Assembly: GCA_023213395.1 (NCBI GenBank)
Contig: CM041465.1
Span: forward strand, 56,055,741-56,119,740
Direction: 5' to 3'
Source: Cycas panzhihuaensis
Lineage: Eukaryota > Cycadophyta
DNA: 64,000 nt
In this document: positions 32,640 to 44,439 of the stretch, in pieces
Layout of the letters: every line of letters starts with the position of its first letter
Position numbering within the stretch: position 1 is the first letter of the stretch
Translations under genes and position numbers: made by a program
Notes under the pieces: model-generated
Told to the model about the DNA's origin: nothing
What the model saw: only the letters and a program-made list of their open reading frames with translations
The model's database searches: none

Positions 32640-33560
32640 GAGTAGGATATATTTAGTTGTGATTTGGGAAAGCATCGGACCTCTAGGGAGTCACCATATG
32701 TTGCCACATGATTGTACTCTTCCTTACAAGGATTCTGGCTTCCTATGGATGATGTACCATACAATTCGTATGATATGACACATGATGATTTTATGTATAT
32801 AGATGGGGCCATTGGTATCCCATTTGATATATGATGGCATGTGATGATGCATGGTGATAGATTATGTTACTATTACTTTTATGTGTATGTTTGTGTATAT
32901 ATGTATGAGGGTGCACGAGTGCGCGAGGAGCTATAGATCATGATGTTTTTTGAGTTGATTACCATATGGTTTATGTTTGAGGTTTGTTTGAGTTACACGC
33001 ACTTCCTTTCATGTAGGTCCACACCCCTAGCGGACGCACACATGATCACCACGAGCATCATCAATAGGCATATGTGGGGTTAGGAGATAGGGGAGCTATA
33101 CATATCCATATAGGAGCATAGTGAAATATGCAAAGGAAGCGCTAGTGGAAAAATGAGTAACGATACTCGAGCACACCATCCTAGTTAGGGAGTATTTCCA
33201 GGCTCAAGAGTGATAGGGACAACACACCCAATTAGGAGGATAGGGCCCCCAAAGAGAGGGGGACAAGGGGTTCTGCAGGACGAACCCAAAAGAAGCAAGA
33301 AGACCACCCTAAACTGTCATTCCACCTGTGACTAGGAGGAATGGGGACGTGCCTAAGGTGGTATTTTAGGCTCATTTCAAAGCACAAAGAGGGAGAGAGG
33401 TATGCCTAGCCTACACAAGGGTAGGGGTAGTCACACATAGAATTGGAGATAGGTGATGAAGGGTAGGCCCTATGTGGCTAGGCCTATAAGAAAAATGGTT
33501 TTGGTCAGAACCAGATGAGTGCGACAGACCTGACATGTGACGGATCACATCGCAAGGTTA
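32640..33560 (-). other. Post-pol spacer and pol-deletion junction of G1
   Basis: At 33250-33390 the minus strand matches the sequence directly after the pol stop in G2 (about 2150-2290). Left of this lies spacer up to the antisense gene. Right of about 33400 the sequence is the protease-RT linker, so RT, first RNase H and integrase are missing here. The exact breakpoint between 33390 and 33560 cannot be fixed because the matching G2 linker is outside the window. Confidence 0.65.
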
Positions 33561-34835
33561 CATCTAAGTAGGAGTGGCTCTGGTCCTAGATGAAGATCTA
33601 AAGCATGAAGAAGAAGTACCTCTATGAGTGGCTTTTCGACACAGATGCCTACGTGAAGCCGCTCGGGGAGGGTGAAAAGGTGAAAGAAGTGGATGGTTCA
33701 GAACCAGCAGCTCGATAGCTATTGCAGAATGAAGAGGAGCAAGAATATCTGATCGGGATATCTCCCTAGGTGTACATGAAACTAGGGTGACACACTGAGG
33801 AGGGGGCTCACAACCCTCTCTATCTGACTCAGAATCACACATGATGGCTAAGTAACCGTAAATACCTATACTAATAGGGGCAAACTTGACTAGGTTTGGC
33901 TCATGACAAGGCATAGGTTCCGACTAATGAAGGTCAGTCTCCTGAAACAGGGGCCCCACGGAAGGGATAGCCTCCTCAGGATCATTATCTTCATCATCAA
34001 AGACAACTTGGAAGGATGGATGAGAAGTGTGAGATGGCATAGGCTCACGAGCGATAACCTTAACTTGTCCTTCATGGACAAATTTAAGTTGCCCCTAATG
34101 CGAGGAGCAGATTACTTCCATTTTGTCAAGCTACAGTCAGCCCAATAAGAGGTTGTACTCCATATCGATATGAAGTACAATAACTTCGACAGAAACGGTC
34201 TTTCCTCTTAAGGTGAGGGAAAGGGAGACTGTCCCTAAGGAGGACTTCTCAATCCTGTCATACCCTTGGCATTTCCAAGGGACAGACTCCAGAGCTACTA
34301 TGCCCAGCTCCTTGAGCATGCGCACAGGCATAGTATTAACCGAGGAGCCATTATCTATGATGGTCCTCTTTATGATAAAATCAGGAGTGTCAATGGAAAT
34401 AACAAATGGGTAATGTAAAAGCTTCTCCCATTCATTGGGAGATGGGAGATCTTGGGGATCGAATGAGATGACAGGTGGTCCATAGGAGGTGGTGCCTATC
34501 GTATGGATGGAAGAATCTTGTTGGCCAAGAGCTTCAAGAAGAAGAGCGCATTGCTCAGGGCAGCTTCTCAAGACATCCATCAAGGACATCCCCGCGACAG
34601 CAGTGTGGAGCTCATCAACGATAGAGAAGGACTTCCCCTTCGCAATAGGTTGGGGAATAACCCTTCGAAAATCGTAATGGCCAGGATGCATAGGAACAGT
34701 ATTAGGAAGTGCAGGGACTTCTAGAGGAGGGACCTCTATAAGAAGATCAAGATGAGGTGTGGATGAAGAGACGTCATTCACCTCTTTATCTACTTGAGAC
34801 TGGGTTAAGGCATACAATGGAGTAGTCTCAAGCAT
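33561..34835 (-). pseudogene. G1 aspartic protease and downstream linker
   Basis: The ATG at 34835 opens 232 codons without a stop. The retropepsin domain shows IIDNGSSVNTMPVRMLKELGI-type sequence at about 34340-34290, with DNGSS for the usual DGGSS or DSGSS, and ends EYNLLLG at 34140, the conserved second half of the fold. Upstream, LLIEVPPLEVPALPN and FDPQDLPSPNEWEKLL are linker. Beyond 34137 the frame continues with stops (VHEGQVKVIAREPM) into a linker to about 33561. RT should follow but is absent. The protease would cut the polyprotein. Confidence 0.85.
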
Positions 34836-35489
34836 TTGAATGACCTTTTTTCCCTTGTTTCAGGATCGAGAAGGCAAATGAGTATGATGGTCAGGAAAAT
34901 CAAAGGAAGATGACAGATTCTTCACACCCTTCCCTTTGGATTACGAAGGGCGAGCGTTTGAGGATCTTCCCTTATTTCAATCATTCTTTTATTGGTTAGT
35001 ACGATCATGTTCTCCATGTTTGGGGAAGGGATCTCTATCGACGGGCTAGTCTAAATTAGGCCTAGACGCCTGTTTGGGGGAAGAATCATGTTGCGGGCTA
35101 GCTCTAAGGTTCTAGGCCTGATACCATGAATCTTTATGGAAGCATTCTCCATGCATGGAACACCACTTCTTTTCAAGGGAGGAATCGAGCTTCCTCGCTT
35201 GAGAAGGTTGGGTGTTACCACCCTTAAAGGAGTGGTTTGGGAAGCCTAGTGGACTGGCTTATGTGAGGTGGGGGATGAAGGAGCTTGGAGTTTGAGCTCC
35301 TTCATAGTATATTTGAACAAACGTATGGAAGAAGTGAGAGAATCTAAGATCTTATCAGTACAATTAAAAGAAGACCTAGCGGACTATTGGGTTTTGGCCT
35401 CTTGGGATGGTGGAGTTGCCTCACGTCATTGTGAGGGCTTTAGAGGCTTCTTGAGTTCAGCTTGGATCTCAATAGCCTCAAGCGCTAAG
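34836..35489 (-). pseudogene. G1 gag-protease junction with zinc-knuckle remnant
   Basis: Minus strand reads KKWCSMHGECFHKDSWY near 35160, reminiscent of the degenerate zinc knuckle of Tat gag proteins. The rest is linker in several frames with stops. Confidence 0.55.
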
Positions 35490-37133
35490 CACTAGGCTAT
35501 GGCAGAGTCGCACATAGTTGTCCCTATTTTAAGAACTTTGACGTGGACTTTTGGGCAAAGGGCATTGACAAAGAGTTCCCTCTTCAACTCCTCAGGCATA
35601 GTTTCCTTGGTGGAGTGAAGAAGGTCGTGGAAGCGCCTCACAAAGTCACAGTTCATTTCATCGTGACCTTGTTTAAGAGACAAAAGGGATTCCATTCCAC
35701 TCTTGAATGGATGAGCTACGTCAAAGAAGTTGACGAATTCATCTATGAGCTGCTGGAATGAAAAAATAAAATGTGCAGGTAGGCGATAAAACCACCTGAG
35801 GGCATTGCCTTGAAGAGATCGTAGGAAAAGTTTTATGAGAATGTGATCATAGGCACAGTAATCGATGCATGCCATAGAAAAACTATAAACATGCTCCTCT
35901 AGGTCCTGTGATGAAGTCCTATCAAATTTGGGGACTTCAGGAGGGTGAGGCGGTAAGTTAGTTTTTAATGCCTCGATGGATAGGGGCGTCAACCGATAGT
36001 CCATAAAGGGGCGTGCCCTTGATTAGACCATAGAGTCAACGGAAGCTAGAAGAGGAGGTGGGCAAGGTTGCTCGAATCCTCCTTGGAAGGTTTGATTCAA
36101 AAGGGGATGCTATCCTCCTACCAAGCGATGGGAGGATACAAATCCTACATTCGAAGGGGCATGCATAGGAGCATATGGGTATGACAGACCCATCCCTCCT
36201 TAAGGAAACGCTCCTTGTTGGAAAGGAGCTTAAGGGAAAATGCCTTGGGAGGGGGTTGGCCCTCCTTGCAAAGGCACAATATGAGGTGCGATACAGGATG
36301 ATGGAAAAGATGGGTGAGAGACCATATTTTACCCATACGGGCCGCCCGTGGTGGTGTGGCCCTATATGGGTGCAAAGGGTCCACCCCATAAGCAGGAAAG
36401 GAGTTCCCCTTACCATGCCCCCATGGTTGAGAGGTGTAATTGGGAGGCATATAGAGGGAAGAGTCCCTAGGTTGGTGTTGAGAGTGTATGGGGGTAGACC
36501 CCATATGACTAAAAGTAGGGGGACGCACGGGTCCCCTAGGTCTAGTAGGTAGAGGATAGACTATGGTCAGAGGAGGACTAGTCGTTTGACTAGACGAGGG
36601 CATGCTCAACCTGAGTTAGAAAGAAGGCATGCCCTAAGTGGTCCCCAAGGAACATAAACCATAGGGAGAAGAAGATGAGGTGAGAGGTAGGCTCATCATG
36701 GCTAGGGAAGTCAAATGGGATGAGCGAGGCAAGGGGGACATAAAGGAAGGAAGCGCAATACTTCACAAGATGTTTTTGAACCACTAAGGGTGTGGTTGGA
36801 GATGGGCAGCCTAGAAACATTAGCTAAGGGATTCTACTACATCAGTAGGAGGGGTATCTACCTGATCGTAAGAAGTGGACGGAACCTCATACGAAGCAAA
36901 TTTCGTAGGACGATCCTCGTGAGAGTCACCATTATGGTGGTGAAACTCTATAGGGGACGAAGGATCTACTTCGTGAGTAGAGGGATGGTGGGATTGCAGG
37001 TGTTGTTGGTCACCCAAATAAAAGATGAGATCTTCACTCCCTTGGGCAGACCCTTGGAAGGAAATAGAAAGCTCAAATCAATTAGACACATAAACATGGT
37101 ATGCCTAATCTAAAAGATTTCCCTCCATAATCG
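35490..37133 (-). pseudogene. G1 gag
   Basis: The likely start is ATG at 37133 (MEGNLLD, then TAG), followed by broken low-complexity Pro/Ser/His-rich sequence (36609-36145). The retrotransposon-gag domain is a 170-codon open stretch at 36004-35492 with PEVPKFDRTSSQDLEEHVYS, FLRSLQGNALRWFYRLP and SLKQGHDEMNCDFVRRF, which are standard blocks of this family. Gag forms the particle. Stops and a frame change separate the two halves. Confidence 0.87.
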
Positions 37134-37370
37134 AATCGGGATCCGATATGGAAGGGAGTGATATAAGGGTTCTTCCAACAGTGGAGGTACACCTCGTAAG
37201 CAATGTGAGAATCGTTGCATACAAGTTCTGCCTATTAGTTGGAAGAAAGGAAAGATAAAGTGGTGCACACATTGGGGGTTGCCCAACAAAACCACAAGGG
37301 AGAGTTACCAAGGGGAAGTAGCACCAACAGGAAGGGAGAAAGAATGATTCCCTTACTGGCGGGTCCCTAG
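37134..37370 (-). other. G1 leader between 5' LTR and gag
   Basis: About 240 bp. The base run after the LTR on the minus strand, CTAGGGACCCGCCAGTAAGG, should include the primer-binding site, but I do not recognise the tRNA. A short ORF here has no domain. Confidence 0.5.
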
Positions 37371-40221
37371 TAGAATCACGTCTATGGGATGCTAACCACA
37401 CTTGGCTAGGATTACGCTAATCAATGGAGGGCTCTGGAATATAGAGTCAATCTGGCAAGTGAGAGAAATCACCCACACAGGGTGTCCATGCATTGGAACA
37501 CAGGTTCAGGACCCACAAATGGTGCACAACTCCCCTCCAGGTAACTCAGTTTTAGTTTTGAGGGTAGCAAGAGTGAGGGATATCCTTAGTTTCCCGAGTA
37601 ACCTCAAGAAGTAAATCCTCCCACCCTTGGATGGCCAGAAGGGAGGGGCAGGACTAAACGAGGGAATGAATCCTTGTAGAAAACAGAAGGGATATGAATG
37701 GGATGTATTCAGATCAGAGATGCGAATGTACATGCTTATAAGAATGGCATTGGACAACCACCTCACATGTGGGATCGACCCAAAGGAGAAGATGTCAAGG
37801 CTACCTAACTAGTGTAGGGGTGATGGGGTCAGAAGAGGATGTCCTAGAGGAAAAATCATCCTTAGACTAACCCACCCAAAGTGAGTTTAGGGAATAAGAA
37901 GCGATGGCAAAAGAAGCTTCCATTGTCCTTCAGGTGAAGAGTTTGACCTTCTATGTGTGATGGTGAAGTGATGTGTAAATAGTTGTGTTTATTGCAAATA
38001 AGAGACAAGAACTATAAAAATAGTAAACATACTCTCATTTACTGTCAAATGCAAAACCTCACTCTCTTTTCATTTTAAATGGGAGAAAAGGGAGTAAAGG
38101 AGGCAAGTCAATCAAGTGCAAGCATGCATGCAAGAGATGTAAGGTCGGAAGGAAATGCATGCAATCAAACAAAAAAGAAAAAGGATATGGTTTCTATCCC
38201 ATGCTCTTTCCTAGAAGTGTAGGTGTAGCATGCATATGTGAGTAGTAGATGCAAACTTGTTTCTTTTCTCTTTCTCCTTTTTATGTTTCAACTATGCAAG
38301 AAAATAAGCTTGAAAACAAAAAGGAAAAAGAGCTATGAAGAGGAGAGAACAACATACCTGGAGGGTCATGTGCATGAAATAAGGACATTTACTTATGATG
38401 CACTTGCTTCCCTTTTCCTTTCCCAACACATAGGCAACATAGAGCAATGGTGTTGGGTTTCCTTACCTTCCCTGGACTAAAAGGAAAAGACAAAAAAATA
38501 AAGGAAATGACTATGCTAAAGATGGAAATAACCAGGGAAAAGAATGAAGGAGACATACCCAGATTGATGTGTTTCTTTCTTCTCCAGAAGCAACGTAGCG
38601 AAACCTACAATCAAAGAGTACTCCTCCTTTTCCCAAGGGACTGCTAGGGTGCCAAATATATATGTATATATGTGTATGCAAAGTGCACAAAATAATGCAA
38701 GTAAAGTACTTCAATTAAAGTAAACTTTTATTTAAGAAACAATCTCCAACCTCTTTAATGCAAGCAAGACAAGATAAAAGGACGATGGGTGGTTAGCCTC
38801 AGAATAGCTAACTCTCCAATGCATACACCTCCATACTATCCAAGCACATAAACAGCAGATTTGGATGGTCTAATAGCAGCAAAAGATCAAGGAGATAGGT
38901 TACACAAAGGTTGCAAATGTTGTCGATGTTGCAAAGGCTGCAATGTGCAACATTTACAACTCTTGACTAAGCCAACACCCAAAAGTGATGTATGGTATGA
39001 CTAAGGTTTGGAAACTCTGCCCATGTAAGGTGCCCAGGCTTGGAACCAGCGCAGCAATGGGCTGCGTACGTTGATACCAGCGATGGCCTCTCTTCCAAGA
39101 ACTCTCTTTTAGGGAAACTAAAAGGAACTAAATGGAATATAAATAGAATAGTACCTATTATGGGTGGATTGGTAGCAGATCTGCTTGAGAAAATGGCAGA
39201 GGAAGGTAGTCCTATGAGGTTTTCAGGTGAATTCCTGTGTAGGCTATGAGACCTGAAGGAGAACTTGGTGAAACCTTATGCTTGTGCATGGAAGTGAGTC
39301 TTGGAGCACATCTTTGCTTGGAGAAGCTTTGTCTCAGACCTACTACCACAGATCTAAGCTGTAGAGGATAGATCTTAGGTTGGGACACAGGTGTACTAGA
39401 TGTTGCAGATCACTCCTGCAGAAAATCACCTGTGAAAGTGAAAGAGGAGAGGAGAAAAGATGGAGAAAGAGATGGAAATAAAGTTTTTTTTGGGTTTTAT
39501 ATCTAACCCTAGCTTAATTGGATGATTAAGGCTAGGTTAGGACTCGGGGTATGACTTAGCCATGTGGTAATTTCGCGAAAAATATGAGAATTGCCATGAC
39601 AGATATAAAAAAATATTTTGTGGCAGTCACCCCATGGCAAACTTCACAGTACTGCAAAGTTTACCACGATACCGCTACATTTGCCGCAGTGCGGTGATGG
39701 AATATAAAACAAAAGGAAAAAATGGAGTTGGGAGCCCTAAAGGAGGGTACCCCAGGGCTAGGAGGGCCTGACCCTCTATCCAGGTGGCTGGGGACAGTCA
39801 TAAGGAGGAGATGACCTAGACCAGATGGGGTACCAGAGAGATAAGGTTCCCAAGAAGTTGACAAATGGATAGGAATATACCAATCACACCTAGTGAGGCA
39901 CTAAGTATTGTGGTGTGGCAATGGGGGTGTGAACGGATTACATGGGCTAGTTGGTACTTGAGACAACATGGAAGTATATAGGAGGGTTGTAAAGTTCTAT
40001 TAGGAAACATGTCACATGGTCATCATAGGCTATAGTAGTGTCGAGCGATATGATCAAGCAGCAAATGCAAGGTGATCACTCAAATATATCAATTAGTCAT
40101 GCAGTGAAAAATAGATGCTTCGATTTACCTTTCTAGAGAAGTGACAAAGGAAAAAGATAGAAGCATACTTGCATTTACCTGAGTCAACTTCCCAAAACCC
40201 ATTCCCGATAGCCAGGAAAGA
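37371..40221 (-). repeat. 5' LTR of G1 (2.85 kb)
   Basis: Pairs with 25394-28512 over its full length, except for about 280 bp missing near 39112. Both its ends are mutated: TA for TG at 37371 and TC for TG on the minus strand at 40221. The left LTR keeps the canonical ends. Confidence 0.92.
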
Positions 40222-42131
40222 GTAACCAAGTTTACATGACACAAGATGTAATCTTTGCAGAAGAATCATAGGAACTAACAACTCCCCAACCTCAAATTAT
40301 AGCAGTAAATGAAGTTAGTGCATCATAAGTGATCCTTGGACAAATTTTGGAGCCACCAAGACCAACTTCCTCCTACACTCCAGGTCCTTCATTAGTTCTA
40401 GCAGCTTCTTCATTATCTACTCAAGTAAGCACAACTTTGCCTCCTATTTCAATTGATGACCTTCAGGTGGAAGCCACTAGCTTTTATTCATCTCCTAAGT
40501 GGATACAATAGCTTTGAAAGGATACTCCTCCTCCTCCCATAGCTATCAAAAGACCTTCTAAGATGAGACACTGTACAAAATTTGCCCTCATGGAACATGT
40601 CATTAAAACTCTTAAGCCTTCCACATTTGAGGAGGCAGTTAAAGACCAAATGTGGAAAGTAGCTATGGATGAAGAGATGAATTCCATCTTAAAAAATGAT
40701 ACTTGGGAACTAAATGAATTGATACCTAGGAAGAAAGTAATTAACTGTAGATGGTTATACAAAACCAAGTTCCATGCAGATGGCACCGTAGAGCATCATA
40801 AAGCTCACCTCATTGCAATAGGTTTTAAACAGTAGGAACAAATTAACTATGATGAGACATTTGCACTAGTAGTCAACATGACCACAATCTATTTGGTTAT
40901 GTCCCTAACAGCTTAATTTAGATGGCCTATTTACCATATGGATGTAAAACGTGCTTTCCTCAATGGAGATCTCAAAGAAAAGGTTTTTTATAAACAAACC
41001 CCAGACTATATTATTCTAAGATAAGAACACTTAGTTTGTAGACTTAAGAAAGCCCTTTATGGATTCAAGTAGCCACTATGTGCCTGGTATACAAAGATAA
41101 ATGCCTTTCTCACATAGCATAAATTCAATCATTCACCATCTGACCCTGATCTCTACATTTGGGTTAAAAATAATTTGATTACCATCATTGTTCTCTATGT
41201 GGATGACCTTGCTATCACTAGCGATGATACAGATGAAATTTCTTAGCTTCAATCAAAATTAAGGAGAAACTTTGAGATGACTGAGCTTGGGTTGCTCCAC
41301 TACTTCCTTAGAATTGAAGTTTGGCAAGAACTGAGCCACATTCTCTTGACTCAAACTAAGTATGCCAATGATCTCTTGGAAAGATTCAAAATGACATATT
41401 GTAAACCTGTATCAATTCCCATGGAGATAGGAACCAAATTAAACCTGGATGATCAAGAAAAACCTTTTGATCATACTTTGTACCGGTAATTAGTTAGGAG
41501 CCTCATTTATCTCAGCCACACTCATCCAAATATCTCATATGTAGTAAGAATCTACTCTAGGTACATGTCACAACCAAAAGTATCTCATTAGAAGGTAGCC
41601 ACTAGGATCCTTAGATATATATGTGGCACTCATCAGTTTGGGCTTAAGTACAACAAAACTAATTCACCTATTTTAAAGGAACATACAGATGTTAATTAGG
41701 TTGGCTACTAGGATACATGCCATTCAACTTTAGACTATTATTTTGATATAAACTCAATTGTAATCTCGTTGAACTATAAGAAGCAGCCTAATGTTGCTCT
41801 TTCTTCTACTGAAGTAGAATATAAAGCAGTTGTCCATACTACAACCGAATTAATTTAGCTTAGAAGGATTCTTGTCGAGCTTAGACTTCAACAATGTGCA
41901 CCTACCATGCTGTACTACGATAATTAAAGCATGTTAAAGATGACAAAAAATCATGTATTCCATTCTAGAACCAAGCATATCAAAGTCTATCACCACTTCA
42001 TCTGTGAACATGTCCAGAACAAAGAATTTGATCTTGTCTACTGTCCTACTAAAGACTAGGTCGTTGATATCTTCACTAAAGCATTTGGTAAACTGAAGTT
42101 TGAATAGTTTGGACATGACCTTAGTATCTGA
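40222..42131 (+). pseudogene. Copia A integrase tail, RT and RNase H
   Basis: One reading frame from NQVYMTQDVIF (40224) to TGA at 42129, without a single frame change but with 16 premature stops (11 TAG, 4 TAA, 1 TGA). RT: TWELNELIPRKKVINCRWLY (40702), HMDVKRAFLNGDLKEKVF (40936) and catalytic YVDDLAITSD (41198). RNase H: VALSSTEVEYKAVVHTTTEL (41791) and HVFHSRTKHIKVYHHFI (41953), ending VVDIFTKAF. Lineage is plant copia. Earlier integrase and gag lie before the three insertions. Confidence 0.93.
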
Positions 42132-42149
42132 AGAAATGAAGTTGTTATT

Positions 42150-42158
42150 AAGGGAGGG
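42150..42158 (+). promoter_or_regulatory. Polypurine tract of copia A
   Basis: AAGGGAGGG just before TGTTAAAAC, 18 nt after the pol stop. Confidence 0.8.
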
Positions 42159-42540
42159 TGTTAAAACTATATAATACCTCCTCAATTTCTGCACATCTTT
42201 ATAATATAATGTTTATATTATGCATTAATGGATCCTTGATGTAATTAAACCATATTTAATAGTGAGGTTAGGTCCACCTCTTATGCTATTAAGTTAGCCT
42301 ATCAAATTGTATTTTAATGTTAATGGATGGCTATAAATAATGCTCTGCATCTTTGTACATCACATTGATTTGATTTTAATGTAGAAACTCTACCCGATAA
42401 ACACCCTACAGTGTGACGAATTCACCCGTAACCGTGTTGATCTATTATTTATTTATATATTTCATTAATTATTCTAATTATATTGCTTGATATACTTTGA
42501 TCAATGCACATGTATTTAGATCTTGACGTTTTTATCAAAA
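42159..42540 (+). repeat. 3' LTR of copia A
   Basis: It starts TGTTAAAACTATATAATACC, with a TATAAATAATG box near 42332. The right end is not certain because no 5' LTR was found for comparison; gypsy element D coding begins by about 42590. Confidence 0.6.
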
Positions 42541-42579
42541 GATTTAGAACTACATGTTCCCAATATAAGTTCAAATTTG

Positions 42580-44196
42580 TAATTTCATAAAGATTTATTA
42601 ATGAAGTTGAATGTGAAGTGGTTCCTTTAGATATTTGTCAAGTTGTATTTGACAGCCTATATCTCTATGATAGATATGGAGTCCATCATAGGAGGTTGAG
42701 AAATATTTGACTCATCAAGGATAGGAAATCCTATTTGATTAATGCATCAAAACCACAAAAAAAGATCCTCCCTCATATCCTCCCAACAAGCAAAGAGATT
42801 AATTAATGCTTGTGGAGAATTTGTGTTATTGATGGTGAAGTAGAAGGTGAAATAAAGGGAGCAAGTAGAGTCCTCAGTGCAAGCATTGGATAGTATATAA
42901 TTGTAGTAGATTGAAAGCCTAAGGGATAGGTATAAGAAAATATTTTAGAAACCAAAGGGGTTGCCACCTAAGAGAGCAATCGAGCATGAAATTCAGCTGG
43001 TTGTTGATTCACCTTTGACCAATCTTAGTCTCTATCAAAACTCAGTTTTGAAAAACAAAGAGATTAAAATGCAGATTCAAGAACTCTTGAAACAAGGAGT
43101 AATCAAGCCAAGTTATGCCCCTCGTGATTCACCTATTATTTTGGTGCCAAAGAAAGATGGAGGATGGAGAATGTGCATTGATTGTTAAGCTTTGAATAAG
43201 ATTACCATAAATAATCAACATCCCCTACCATGGATAGATGACTTATTGGACTAACTACAGTCCACAAGACATTTTAGCGAGTTGGATATGAAGTCAGGCT
43301 ATCAACAAGTTTGAATCTGAGAGGAGGACATTTGGAAGACAACGTTTAAATCGAAGCAAGGATTGTTTGAATAGATGGTGATGCCTTTTGGCTTATGCAA
43401 TACACATGCCACCTTCATGAGATTGATAAATGAGGTATTGAGACCATTCGTTGATGATTTTGTTACTATTTATTTGGATGATATTATAATTTTTAGTCAG
43501 ACTTGGGAGGAGCACCTCCAACATGTTGAGCAAGTGCTCAAAGTGCTTCAATAGCAACAGTTGAAACTTAACATGAAGAAGTATGAGTTTGAGAAGTAAT
43601 CTCCCATCTTCTTGGGATTTGTAATTGGAGGAGGAGAATTGAAGATTGACCCAGCAAATATTAGAATCATTCTCAATTAGTCCACACCCAAGACAACCAC
43701 GGAGGTATGGAGTTTCATCAGTGCTTCTCAATATTTAAGAAAATTGATTTTCAAATTCTCTCAAATTATAGTACCTCTTCATGCATTGATAAGAGGGCAT
43801 GCAAAATTTCATTGGAAGTATAAGCAAAAGAAAGCTTTTAGGCTTTTAAACCAGAAAATTTGTAAAGTGTCAGTATTAGCCTTACCATCATTGCAAAAAC
43901 CATTCAAATTGGAAACTGATGCTTTAGGTTATGCTATGGGAGTAGTATTGAAGTAAGAGGGAAGACCAATGGCATATCATTTAAAGACTTTTAATAAAGC
44001 TATGAAAAATTACCCAACTTATGATAAGGAGCTCTATACATTGCATCAAGCATTGGAGATCTTACTTGTTGGGAAAAGAGGTAGTCATCCACATCGACTA
44101 CAAGCCTTTGCAATTCTTGCAAACACAGTCCAAATTGTAGCAGCCCAGGCACATGAAGTGGATGTCCTATTTACAACAGTTTCATATCGTGGCTAA
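42580..44196 (+). pseudogene. Gypsy element D: protease end, RT and RNase H
   Basis: A protease-RT linker (ECEVVPLDICQVVFDSLYLY, about 42607) leads into RT. RT blocks are GVIKPSYAPRDSPIILVPKK (43102), then the catalytic box YLDDIIIFS (43470). RNase H has KPFKLETDALGYAMGVVLK (43900) and YPTYDKELYTLHQALE (44010). The frame from 42961 to 44196 is constant with nine stops. D lacks gag, a 5' LTR and most of protease. A Ty3/gypsy element of the chromovirus type is likely from the RT style; no chromodomain is proven. Confidence 0.88.
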
Positions 44197-44439
44197 ATAA
44201 AAGAAAGACACAACAAATAAAATTGATGACTTCTTGTCCAAACCTTATCAACAACAAAGTATTTCTAACTTATTAATAGCTCTACAATTTTAGCCCTTTT
44301 GCCATGATGAGTATGCATGCTTGTGCATGGAAGATGAGGCATTCAAGACTATCTTGAAGCAACAACAACAAGGAAAAATAGTTGCTAATTTTTAGCTAAG
44401 AAATTGTTTACTCTTCAAGAATGATAAGTTTTTTATTCT

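Larger units (their letters stand above)
25394..40221 (-). mobile_element. Ty3/gypsy element G1 (Tat-like), 14.8 kb, lacks RT-integrase
   Basis: Direct LTRs at 25394-28512 and 37371-40221 enclose, in minus orientation, gag, protease, a post-pol spacer, an antisense gene on the plus strand and a second RNase H. The target duplication GTAAC is exact (25389-25393 and 40222-40226) and splits the copia A integrase/RT frame cleanly. LTR ends in element orientation are TCTTTCC...TTCTA and TGTTTCT...TTCCA. No RT, first RNase H or integrase is present between protease (34060) and the post-pol spacer (33390), so G1 could only have moved, or can only move, with enzymes from a relative such as G2. Confidence 0.93.
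10074..42540 (+). mobile_element. Host Ty1/copia element A, split by three nested insertions
   Basis: The four pieces 10074-10498, 16895-18372, 24565-25393 and 40222-42540 read in order as gag start, gag end plus protease, integrase, and RT-RNase H plus 3' LTR. At each break the reading frame resumes after the duplicated target bases: AAAAT at copia C, AGGAC/AAGAC at copia B and GTAAC at G1. For example, the integrase text stops at FDIIGN (25393) and resumes at NQVYMTQDV (40224). This shows that A is the oldest of the four. Its 5' LTR is not found. Confidence 0.9.
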
